Below the pieces are notes generated by a model. It was not told the origin of the DNA. It made no database searches and saw only the letters and a list, made by a program, of their open reading frames with translations. 64,000 nucleotides of DNA. Source: Megalobrama amblycephala. Lineage: Eukaryota; Chordata; Actinopteri; Cypriniformes; Xenocyprididae. The DNA lies in assembly GCF_018812025.1 (NCBI RefSeq), contig NC_063061.1, forward strand, positions 32,366,166 to 32,430,165. Direction: 5' to 3'. Every line of letters begins with the position of its first letter. Positions within the stretch are counted from its first letter, which is position 1. Both the position numbers and the translations under genes were made by a program. Shown here piece by piece: positions 47,101-60,800 of this stretch.

Positions 47101-49084
47101 ATTTTAAAGAACACTTTACGCCAAAACGTTTCAGTGTGGTTCTAAATAGAACTCTTGGGTTCTCGACTCAATTTTAAAGAACACTTTACGCCAAAAAGTT
47201 TCAGTGTGGTTCTAAATAGAACTCTAGGGTTCTCGACTCAAATTTAAAGAACACTTTACGCCAAAAAGTTTCAGTGTGGTTCTAAATAGAACTCTTGGGT
47301 TCTCGACTCAATTTTAAAGAACACTTTACGCCAAAACGTTTCAGTGTGGTTCTAAATAGAACTCTTGGGTTCTCGACTCAATTTTAAAGAACTCTTTATG
47401 CCAAAAAGTTTCAAAGGATTCTTTAAAAAAACATTCTAAAAAAATCTTTCGGCCATGGTTATTCTCAGTTAGAAAAGCACTGAATTTATTGTCACATTAA
47501 GATATTATGAAGACTTTTTGGGCAACTAGTAGTACGCTCACTCAGTTTGTGGCTGTGGCCGTCAGTGTGTCTGACTCTGGGTTGTGTCTGACCTCATTCC
47601 TTCAGTTCTACAGATAGTCAAACACTATCCACAAACTACAGATGAAGGTACAGGCCTGAGGAGGAGAAAATCAACGGTTTGTTCCCCACATCCGTCTGTT
47701 AAGAACAAACATTGTACTTAGTGGTGTTTGCTAAGTTGTATCTTTCATTGACATAAGCACCAAAACATATCTGAAGTGTTTTCCGGTTATTTTACTAACT
47801 ATGCACGACTATATGGTTAGTTGCATTTAATAAAATGCATTCAGCATGTTTTTCCCTGCTGGCACCATACAGTCAGTCTGGAGTTTGGCATATAATTAAT
47901 ATACTCTTTTGGCCATTGAAAGAGTGTTAAATAGCAGTGAAGCTTAGATTAGTATAAACACGTCATTGTTCTGGACGAATACTTCAGCATTTTTTCTAGA
48001 GGTCTTGGCTGGAAATTTTCATGAGAAAAGAATTGAAGAAAAAAGAAATGTTGCCCCAGTTGATTTCAGGAATGAGTGTGAGCTGATGGTCATGTGATCT
48101 GTGAGGTGTGTGTGTGTGTTAATGAGAGGTCATTCAGTCCAGCCTCACGTGTGTGTGTGTGAGTTTCAGTGGTTTAATAGGGAAGAAACTCATTGTGATG
48201 TTGAGATTCATAATGTACTTTTGCTGACAGGTTAGTAATTTAAATGTGGTTTAGATGTTGAATGCAGTAACAAGTCTGTTCAGATTGTGTAGTGTTATCA
48301 TTGGACACATCATTGAAACGAGGTAGGCCGATATAAATCAACCATTTTGAGATTATCAGCCTTTAACTGTGCTCGCTTGGCCAATCAACAGAAGGGTTGG
48401 TATATACCAGCAGCTCTGCTCATCTCAGTATCTGCCATTGGAAAAACCCATGAATGATAAATCAGAACATTCAGTTAAAGCGATTCATTCACACTGAGGC
48501 ATTATGGGTCATTCTGTGAGGTTTATGACAGATCATTTAGTCTTATCTAAACATTTATGAATGTGTTCTATTAAATTCACTGTAACAACATTTCCCTGAC
48601 TGGTCTGCAGCTATGCAGCTCCATACACAACAAACTGATGCACTGTGTATTCTGACACCTTTCTATCAGAACCAGCATTAACTTCTGGAGCAATTTGAGC
48701 TACAGCAGCTCGTCTGTTGGATTGGACCACACGGGCCAGCCTTCAGTGAGCCTCGGCCGCCTATGACCCTGTCGCCGGTTCTCCACTGTTCCTTCCTTGG
48801 AGCACTTTTGATAGATACTGACCACTGCAGACCGGGAACACCCCACAAGAGCTGCAGTTTTGGAGATGCTCTGACCCAGTTCGTCTAGCCATCACAATTT
48901 GGCCCTTGTCAAACTCGCTCAAATCCTTACACTTGCCCATTTTTCCTGCTTCTAACACATCAACTTTGAGGATGAAATGTTCACTTGCTGTCTAATATAT
49001 CCACCCAATAACAGGTGCCGTGATGAAGAGAGAATCAGTGTTGTTCACTTCACCTGTCAGTGCTCATAATGTTAGGCCTGATCG

Positions 49085-49166
<82 letters not shown>

Positions 49167-52100
49167 CATTATTGTGATTGTAGTGTCGAATTTAGTGTCA
49201 GTTCTGTTTTCCAAGCAAACATCTCTATTTATAAATGTGAGAAATGGGTGCTCAAATTATTAATATAGTAAACTGTTTGTGGTTAACCGTCATTAGAGTT
49301 TCTGCTCAAGTGAGAAGATGACTATCTTTATCTGGTGAAGTTCTGAATTACAGTTCCTCCTCAGAGACTTTTGTTGAACCACTACAAATGTGTATGTACT
49401 GTATAAATATATGTTAAGGTCTGTGCCCCAGTGACTAATCAAACTTCTACAAACGCCCCTGAGTCACTAGTTAAAGCTGTGCTGTTTGTGATCTCTGGCC
49501 TGTTTTCTGGCAAACGGGAATGGGTCAATGTCTCAACACACCTCAAGGGTCCAATCACCCCGCTCGACAGGCTGGTTAGAGGTTATCTGAGTGTTGCGTT
49601 TGACCCAGTGCGATGTGTGGGTGAATTCAGATGGTCTGGTAACAGAGTATCTAATAATTACCATCATGGTTGAGTATCTTTCATATTGTACTTTCATGTT
49701 TCTGCTGGTTCTTTGGCTGAAGTTCTACTGATCTGGAGGCAGAATGAACTTCATTAGAATTTGAGGAATTTAGAAATGTTACATTTGAGTATGCAATAAT
49801 GTAGCGCATTTGGATCAGGTGACACCTGAATGGCCTAAAGACTGTATCCTATAATGCAATGTGCTCAGTTTTAACTTCTATTTCTAGTGTGATGAATGAC
49901 ATAACATAGCATGTTGTTTTGCTGTTATGTTTTATATTTTACAGCATAAAACATTACAGCAAAACATTACCTAAAACATAATACAACATAAAACATGTAT
50001 GTTTTTGGTCCATTTCCCTGCAAGAGAACATTTGAAATGTTATACGTACGTTTGAGGAGCAGGTCACATAAATGAGCTCAAAGCTGACAGTCTCTAAACT
50101 GAACAAACACATGTTGTAATAAAACAACATAAAACAAAAAGTTAACAAAACAGAACATTGTTTTTTTATGTTATGTCGTATTTTTATGTTGTTATAAAAC
50201 ATAGCAAAGGATACCTTAACATGTTTTGTTGTGTTTTTTGTTGTGTTTTATATTATAAAAATATCATAAATTATAGCAAAGCATTACATATGACAACAAA
50301 ACATGTCATGTTATGTTTATAATTTAGAAAACAACATAAAACATACCATAAAAAATAATGTAACTAAAGATAACAAGTTTTGCTTTTATATTTTACAACA
50401 TATATTTTACATAAAACATAGCTTAACGTAAAAATTTATATTTTATATATATATATATTTTTTGTTGATTTATATTTTGCTTTATTATACAACAACAAAA
50501 CATAACAGCAAAATTTACTGTAACGTGTTATGATTTTTATGTTATAAAATACCATAAAACATAGCAAAACATTACATATAACAACAAAACATCATGTTAT
50601 TTTTTATTTTAGAAAACAACATGGAAAATGATATAACAACAGCAAAACTTTATCTTTTATGTTTTTATATTTTACATGATGTTTATGATATTTTTATGTT
50701 GTTTTATATTTTGCTGTTATGTTTTGTTATAAAACAATGTAAAACAAAACAGTAAAATATACTGTAACATGTTGTGTTACATATGTTTTTATGTTATTAT
50801 ATATGACAACATTTTGTCATGTTGTTTTATATTTATATAACAACATGAAAATAACATGTTTTGCTGTTATGTTTTATATTTTATGACATATAACATAATA
50901 AAACATCACATAAAAACATAGCATTTTGCTGTTATGTTTTTTTTGTTATAAAACACCATAAAGCAAAATATACTGTAACATGTTACTGTATGTTGTGTTA
51001 TGCTTTTTTGTTGTTTTTTATGTTATAAGAATATCATAAAACACCAAAACATTACATATAACAACAAAACGTCATGTTATATGTTGTTTTTATTTAGAAA
51101 CAAATAACATAACATAAATAACAACATAAAAGATCAGATGTTTTGCTGTTATGTAAAGTTTTCTATTTTGTAACATAGTAAAACATTACATAAAACATAT
51201 CATAATGTAAAACTTAAGATGTTATGTTTTTCTGGTCCATTGTGCTGCAAGAGAACATTTTAAAATGCTCTACGTTTGAGGAGCAAATCACATAAATGAG
51301 CTCAAAAAAGCTGACAGAAATGAGCTAAAGCCTCAGAATATCCCGAAAACATCGTTAACAACTAGGGTCGCAAGTTCTGTCATTTTCAGCATAGATGAAC
51401 GTGTTTCCCGAAACCACAGTTCCAACGAACATTCGCAAACGGCATCACACAGTTGTGTGATTGGAAGGACAGATCTCGAGCTGTGGTTACAAGAATAGTT
51501 TCTTGCATCACATGTGGACTTATCTTGAGCAAAATAAGCAAGCTGACATTCAGTACAATGATATTTTTTATTTCAAATATATACAAATGTCATTTACATC
51601 TTTTAGTTTGTCAAGAGATTTAAAGCGCCGTTTTTGAAGAGTGTGCATGTGTGTTCGTGCTCTAGTATGTATTATTAACCAAGGTGGTTGAACGACAATA
51701 CGGTTTCAGGAAACTGGCTCTCTAAACTGAACAGACACCCCTATTGAATCTTGAGATATGATGTGTGTGTTTTGTGTGTTCAGGAGATCACGCTGACAGA
51801 AGGCAGTAAAGTTTTTGCCACATGGAAGAATCCGCCGCCTCCAGTCTTCATGGAGTTCTTCTTCTTCAATGTCACCAACCCTGACGCCTTCCTGAAAGGA
51901 GAAGCCAAGCCTCATCTTACTGAGATGGGGCCGTACACATACAGGTACATCACACACACCACAGGTTTTTGTCCTAACCAGGGCAAATTTGTTGGTCACA
52001 TTGTTGGTTGTTTCTGTTGCATTGCACTGGGAAGCTCCACCCACAGTGAAACTTCATTGGTCCAAAATCCCACTCTACACAACTGCATAACTAATGTTAT

Positions 52101-54743
52101 GCTTGATGTTATCTGTTGTGTTGTCGTTTTGTTTTTTGTTACATTACATATAACAACAAAACTTAACATGTTATGGTTTATGTTATAAAAACAAAATAAA
52201 ACATGTAATATAACAAAAGATAACAAAACAACAAAATGCTGTTTTGTGTTGTTTTATATTTTGATGTTAATTTGTTTTTTATTTTATAAAACAAACAACA
52301 TAACATAACAAAAGATAACATAACATGTTAAACTGTGTTGTTTTTATGTTATTGTTTTTTGTTGTAAAACAACATAACTTAGCAAAACATTACATATAGC
52401 GACAAAAAATAATGTTTTGCTTTGTTATATTATGTTTTAATGTTATAAAACAACATAAAATATAACATAATATAACATAACGTAATGCTGTGTTGTTTTT
52501 TATGATGTTGTTTTAGCATAACATAACATGTTGTTTTGCTATGTTATGTTTTTGTGATAAGTTTTATTATTTTGCTATGTTTTTTTATCATAACATTACA
52601 AAACATAACAACAAAAATTAACATGTATTATGTTTTCTTGTTATTAAACAACATAAAATACAACATAACATACCATAACGTTGTTTTGTGTTGTTTAAAT
52701 GTTTTTTTTTGCTGTTATTTTGTTTTGTATCATAATATCACATAAAACATAACAAAACATGTTATGTTTAGCTGTTATGTTATATAATTTATGTCAAAAC
52801 AAAAGCACAACATAATGTAAAGTTTTTTTTAACATTATTTTATATCAGCAAAATGTAAGCAATTTCAAATTTTTTATGTTATACGAGATAAAACTTGATT
52901 TTTAAAGTCAGTTTTATATGTTGAAAAAATATACAGTTGAAATATGTGGAAACTGTTTTACAGGTTAAAACATAACGTTATGTTTTAGTTATGTTAATTA
53001 CTAACGTTAACATTAGTTATGTTATAACGTTAACATTAGTTATGTTAACGTTATGTTTAAACATTATGTTATGTTACATTTTGTTGTTGTTGATGATGTT
53101 TTGTTTTGTTAAGACAGTATTGAAAAAGTTTATTGCCCATATAAAAACACTGAGAAAGCAACACATATTATGGTCAGACACGTTCAGAAACGCAACAACA
53201 CTTAAAAACCGAGCTTGCGTAGTAACTTGGTTTGCTTTGGCCTTGTGACAGAGGCAGAATGAGATCAGAGCCGCTGTATTTGGCTTCTGTTGCAGATGAG
53301 AGTGAAGCATCTGTCCCGTTGACACAGTGCTGACGGTCAGAGATTCGAGTCTGGTGCGAATCTCAGCACAATCCGTCAGGCTGCGGCTGGAGATGCTGTG
53401 TTCAGTCTAAAGATGCTTACAGGGAAATTCCAGCGCAAGCCATTCACAGTTTACTGAGTCATCCTGTCGGGAATATTCAGCATTTCTGCTCAGACTATAG
53501 CCACCTAATCACATTAACCAGGTGGAATTAATTAAAGTTGCAGCTTTTTATTGATCTGTAATTTAAGAAAGAGAGTGAATCCAACAAAAGCTCATAATGT
53601 TGCCTGTAGTTCGGTTGTAAAACAGCTGCTATCTAAAGATATTGCTGTGCTAATATCACAGCTCATGTGAAACCCCCGGAAATTACTCTCTCTGCATTAT
53701 GTAATCTCTTTAATCTTTAGTGTCTTTAGCATCAATCCCATTATGCATCTGAACAAATATTGATTATTAAAAGGGTCCCAGAAAATAGAATTTTATATTT
53801 AAAAAATAATATTATCAAAAATGTGTATTTTTACATGTTTTTATTTAAAATATAAATAAATATATATATAAATAAAATATGAAATATATATATATATATA
53901 TATAAAATATTAATTAATGTAATAAATAAATTCAATATAAAATATATTAATATGTGAATTATATTGATCAAACTATTTTGCATAAATTAATATATAATAA
54001 AGTATAGTATAATATGATATATTTAATATTAATTTAATAAATAAATAAATAATATATTTATATAATAAATTAAATGATATATAATGAACATATTTATTAT
54101 AATAAATTTGTATGTACATTTATAGACAATTTATATTTGATATATTATATTTATTTTATTAAATACATTATAATTTTGTTATATTATTGTTACTATATTG
54201 TATTATAATTTAATATAGTAGTAATATAATAACATTTCATTTAATAAAATGTAGTATAATATAATATATTTAATGTTAATTTTTAAAATTATATAGATAT
54301 ATAATTTAAAATATGTATTAATGTACTAAATTCAATATAAATTTACAATATTAATATATGAATTATATTTATCAAAAATATTGTTCATAAATTAATATAT
54401 AATAAAATATAGTATAATATGGTATATTTAATATTAATTTATGAAATAAATACATACATAAATAAATAATATATTTATATAATAAATTAAATTAAATATT
54501 ATATAATTAAAATATTTATTAATATAATAAATTTTATATTTTTTGTATGTATATGTGTTTAAAATTAATTTATATCTGATTAACATTTATAGACAATTTA
54601 TACATTTATATATTGTATTTATTGAATTAAATAAACTATAATTATTGATTATATTATTGTTACGATATTGTATTATAATATAGTAGTAAAACAATAACAT
54701 AATTCAATAAAATATAGTATAATATAATATAATTTAATGTTAA

Positions 54744-54811
<68 letters not shown>

Positions 54812-57800
54812 TCACGCTGAAAGTCTTTACTGAAGAATTGTGAATATGCATCTTAAACTCTAATGTTTTATCAGTGTTTGCGGTCATGCTCTCGTCATGC
54901 CTGTAGGACTTCACGACACACCTTAAACAAATATCAAAGTCTGCAGCCGTTAACTTAACAAGCAACTCTCTACCGCTTAACCAAGGCCGGTGACCTGTGC
55001 TCCTCTAGGGTGGTTTGTTTGCGTTCAACTTGGGTAATTCAAAGCAAATAGAAAACACTTCAGCAGGAATCGATCTGATCTGATGTTGAGCCATGCAGAA
55101 TGAATCATGAATAATTTCCATGCAAATATCCTGTACTTATAGATAATGTTTTCTGTCTTACAAATGCTGTTTTATTGGTTTTATGCTCATTGTATATTCA
55201 CTCTCTCATCATTAAAGGATGAGTTCACTTTTAAATAAGATTTTCCTGATAATTTACTCACCCCCATGTCATCCGAGATGTTCATGTCTTTCTTTCTTCA
55301 GTCGAAAAGAAATTAAGTTTTTTGATGAAAACATTCCAGGATTATTCTCCTTATAGTGGACTTCAATGGAGCCCAAACGGTTGAAGGTCAAAATTACAGT
55401 TTCAGTGCAGCTTCAAAGGAATGAATGCAGCGCCAGTTTAGTTTTTTTTCTGTAAGTAGAATAGGGAAGGCGTAGGACATACGGCGTAAGCGTTTTGAAG
55501 AATATGAAAAGCGGAAGCACGTGCAAGCCGTTAATTTGTGTTTATAAAGCATATACAGTTGTATTTTTTTTAGAAAATGACCGATGGTTTCTCTAGATAA
55601 GACTCTTATTCCTCGACTGGTATCATTTAAAGCTCTTTGAAGCTGCACTGAAACTGTCATTTTGACCTTCAACCGTTTGTAGTCCATTGAAGTCCACTAT
55701 AAGGAGAATAATCCTGGAATGTTTAATCAAAAACCTTCATTTATTTTCGACTGAAGAAAGAAAGACATGAACATCTTGAATGAGATGGGGGTGAGTAAAT
55801 TATCAGGAAAATTTTATTTAAAAGTGAACTAATCCTTCAATGCAGTGGAAGTCAGTCTAATACAATCAACTCACTGGTGTTTCTGACCCGTTCCAGAGAG
55901 TACCGGCCCAAACACAACGTGTCGTTTGTGGATAACGGGACGAAGGTTGCCGCTTATACGCCCAAGTTTTTCGTCTTTGTGCGTGAGAAGTCAGTCGGAG
56001 ACCCGAGCGTGGATATGGTGACGACGTTGAATATCCCGGCGGTGGTGAGAACACAGTTAAAGCTGCTGCTGCAGACGTTTTGTTTTTCCAGTTCGTCTGA
56101 TTCTGGTTTCTTCAAACAGGCCGTGATGGATCGGCTCAAAGGTGCGGGATTCTGGGTTTCCTCCGGCATTTCCATCTACATGGGCTCCATTGGCACCACC
56201 ATGTTCATGACGCGCACGGTGAACGAGCTGCTCTGGGGCTTCAAGGACCCGCTGCTCACTCGCCTGAAAACCATAAAGCCAGACACGGAGGAATACTTCG
56301 GCCTCATGTATAACGTGAGTCTCAAACTGATCTACTGTGACATGATACGAAGAAACGCACACATGAGAGACGACGCTCTACCTGAGTTTATGTGCACATC
56401 TTCAAAAGTGTTTCACAGTGTTCTTGTGTTGATGGATGTTGTTCAGTGAACCATCCTCAAGTTTCCTCGAATGCGTTTCTTTTAATAGACTGATAATGAT
56501 AATGATTGTATTTAATTCCTGTTTTATGTTTATATCACTTCTGTGGACCTGTGTCTACTGCTCACATGTGTTATGAATTTTATATATTTTTTATATTTTA
56601 ATTTATATTTGATATTTATTTTATAAAATAAATTATAATTATTGAATAAAATATTTTATTATATTTTTACTAATATTGTATTATAATATTTTATTTTACA
56701 ATACAGTAACATGTAATATAATATAATAACAATATAATAACATACTAATATGTAATTTAATAAAATATAGTATAATATATTAATTTATAAAATTGTTTAC
56801 ATAATTTAGAATTTATAAAAATAAAATAAATATATACAATAAATATATTTAATATTAATTTAGAATTAAATTTAAATATTTATAATTCATATTATATTTG
56901 ATTAACATAATTTATAAAATAAACTAAATATATTTCATTATACTATTGTTACTATGTTGTGTTATATTTTATTTTATAATACAATATAGTAACATATATA
57001 TTTATTTATAAAATATATTTTATAATATAATATAGTAACATAATATAAAATAAATCTAATATAATATTAAAATATAATTTAGATACATATAATATAATAT
57101 AGTAACATTTAATTTAATAAAAAAGTAGAATATTTTAACATAATATTATTTTAATATTTTAATAATAATATTTTATGATTCATATTTGATAAACATTTAT
57201 AGAGGATTCGTTTTATAATTTTCTAATATAATATAATTACATAATATAAATACAACATAATATAGTAACATATTATATATATATAATTAAACTTAAATAT
57301 TTTATACTTCATATTAGATTTTATTAACATTTTTAGACAATTTATTATTTTTTATTTGTTTTATAAAGTAAATTATTATATTTATTACATTAAAATACAT
57401 TTAAAAATATTATAATACAAAAAATACAAAATACAAAAAATAATATTATAATACAAAAAATACAAAAAATAATATTATAATACATTTTGTAATGTCAACA
57501 GATGAAAAATATATGATCACAAGATATTTTTGAAGTACATTGATCATATTTGACATACATTTCAGTTTGACTGCATAAAATAACTATTAAAAACTAAAGA
57601 ATTTATTAAATCTTTATTACATCTTTAATTAAATCTTCATTCATTCTAATGATTAAGAAAAATAATTTGAAGTTTGTTCGAAGAATCAATGTGTTTTGTG
57701 TTTCTCAACAGAGAGTGATGTTTTAAAAAAAGAATCAGGAAGAACCTTTGAACTATATTTTGTTTAAAGGAGTTGGTTTGAATTAGTAAAAACTTGGTGA

Positions 57801-60800
57801 GTCCGACAACCCTTTTTTATAAAAAGCAAATAATTCATTATAATGTATTTGTTGTTGTGTTGTCAGAAAAACGGCAGCAATGACGGTGAGTTTGTGTATC
57901 ACACCGGAGAGCAGAACTACCTGGACTTCGGCCGCATCTACACCTGGAAGGGAGAAAAGTAAAGACCCGATTGCACTGAATATTATATTTAATAAAGCGC
58001 CGCAGTGGAGATGGCTGATTTCATGTGCTTTGTGTCTCAGGATGCTGTCGTTCTGGAAAACCAACCAGAGTAACATGATCAACGGCTCCGACGGCAGCGC
58101 CTTCCACCCGTTCCTGACCAAAGAAGAGCGGCTGAACGTCTTCACCTCCGACCTCTGCAGGTCACATGCATATTCGTAATACACAATTTCAGGTTTATTA
58201 GGTTAGACAACTAGATTAGTAATGCAATCAGTGCTTTCAGAGCCAGAATTTGATCTGTGGCAACATTAGTTCTTGTGGTAACTCTGATTTGTGAAAGATC
58301 TCATGTCGATCCAATTTGATTTCGTAACCGTATGAAGCTTTGAACGGGAGGATTGTCCTTACAGAAGCAGCAGCTCTGTGAAGGTCATGAAGGTGTTTTT
58401 GTGTTGGGATGTTTGTGTGGGACGGGGGGGACCTGTTGTTCTTTATGTTGGCTGATCTCATGTCTGTTGGCAGCACATGTGAGGGTGGAGGTCTCCATAA
58501 GAACAGCACAATAAATCACACACCATCCGGACCTCCAGGACATGTCAGAATATAATGGAAAGGGCATCTGTTAAAGCCATTTCATGAGAACTTCCTAGAA
58601 ATTCCACACTGCAAGATTTACTGTTTTATGTATATAATTTTAGCTGTTTATAAAACAGGATCAACAGAGGCTGAAGTAGTTGATTATACGTTTATATAAT
58701 TCTAGGTTTTTACATTATAAAAGCCAAAGTAGTGATTTAGTGTTTGATGGTCGTATACACGTAAACCGGCCGAATGTCTGCAGTTCCCCTTTTAAAACAC
58801 AATATGTGGAAATGTAGAAGTGGTGTGTCGCATATCAGATCTTTATTCATCTCAACCTCTCCTCCACAAATGAGAAATCATCATGAAATTGAACCAAAGG
58901 TCCGAGCCTCCCGAATTCCTGCTCTGACATCAGACTGAATCTCAGTGTGGGAATATAACTTTACTCTAATTCCCTGCAATATCACTGCAATATCATTCCT
59001 GCTGGGATTTTACAACATGTTTGCAATTTTAAGCTCTCACAGCTGGATACATTTTTCCCCTTTTTTGTTAACTTTTTTATTTAAAGTAATAGGTTTTAAT
59101 TTCCATAACTTTTTAAAATAAATCATTTCATAAAAGGTACAGACTTATGAATATAATGCATTATCATGTATTTATTTATTTGCAATTTTATATAATATAT
59201 TATTTATTTTATAACATTTTAAATTTTATTTTCAATTTATTTGAAGCATTTCAGGTTTTACTTTACCCTCTGTACGAGTTTTCTTTTAGATATGTTTACC
59301 TGTTCCTTAACATTTTAAAATAAATAATTTCATACAATTTAAAGACATAATAATATAATTTTATATAATGCATTATAATTTTTTTTACATTTATACACTA
59401 CTGCTCAAAAGTTTGGGATCGGTAAGATTTTTAATGTTTTTAAAAGAAGTTTCGTCTGCTCACCAAGGGTGCATTTACTTACCGGTAATTAAAAATACAG
59501 TAAAAACAGTAATATTGTGAAATATTATTACAATTTAAAATAACTGTTTTCTATTTGAAAATATTTTAAAATGTAATTTATTCTTGTGTTGGCAAAGCTG
59601 AATTTTCAGCATTGTTAATCCAGTCTTCAGTGTCACATGATCCTTCAGAAATCATTCTAATATGCTGATCTGCTGCTCAAGAAACATTTATTGTTTACAA
59701 TTGTACAAAATATTTGTGTACAATATTTTTTTTTTCAGGATTCTTTGATGAATAGAAAGTTCAAAAGAACAGTGTTTATCTGAAATCTAATCTTTTGTAA
59801 CATTATAAATGTCTTTACTGCCACTTTTGATTGATTTAATGCATCCTTGCTAAATCAAAGTATTAATTTCTTTAATTTCTTTTCAAAAAAATTAAAATAA
59901 AAATTCTTACTGACCCCAAACTTTTGAACGGTAGTGTATAATGCTACAGAAGCTTTGTATTTCAGATAAATGCTGTTCTTTTGAACTTTCTATTCATCAA
60001 GGAATCCTGAAAAAAAAAGTATACAACTGTTTTCAACACTGATAATGATCATAAATGTTTCTTGAGCATCAAATCAGCATATTAGAATGATTTCTGAAGG
60101 ATCATGTGACACTGAAGACTGGAGTAATGATGCTGAAAATTCAGCTTTGATCACAGGAATAAATTACCTTTTACTATATATTCAAATAGAAAACAGTTAT
60201 TTTAAATTGTAATAATTTTTCACAATATTACTGTTTTTACTGTATTTTTAATTGAATAAATTAAGCCTTGGTGAGCAGACAAAACTTCTTTTAAAAACAT
60301 CAAAAATCTTACCGATCCCAAACTTTTGAGTGGTAGTGTATATTATAAATAATTTTACAAAATCTATTATTTATTTATTTATTTATTCATTTTTTTTTTC
60401 TGTTTATTTAAAGTACTGTGTTTGCATTTTTATTTTCCCCTCTGAGTTTTTTTTTTTTTTTTTAAATATTCTCTTATATTCCTATTGTCTATAGATATTT
60501 TTTACCTGTTCCTTGACTTTTTAAAATAAATAATTGTATAAAGTTTAATAATACTTAATAATATAATTTAAATAAAGCATTAACATTTATTTATTTAACA
60601 TTTATATATTATATATAGTTTTATAAAATCTGTTACTTATTTATTTATTCATTCACTATTTCAATTTTATTTTTTATTGATTTCAAATAATGTTTCTGTA
60701 TTATATATTATGTATATAACCAATTATCAATTATTTGTGTTATTTATTTATTAAATGTTTAGATTTTATTTAAATTTTTTTTTTTACTTTTACCTTTAAC

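Noticed and set aside
46079..47413. Regularly spaced repeats resembling a CRISPR array
   Set aside because: Units are head-to-tail 70-mers with no unique spacers, inside a vertebrate intron. This is a VNTR.
51706..52044. 112-codon minus-strand open frame
   Set aside because: Antisense shadow of exon 2 of the second SCARB2-like gene.
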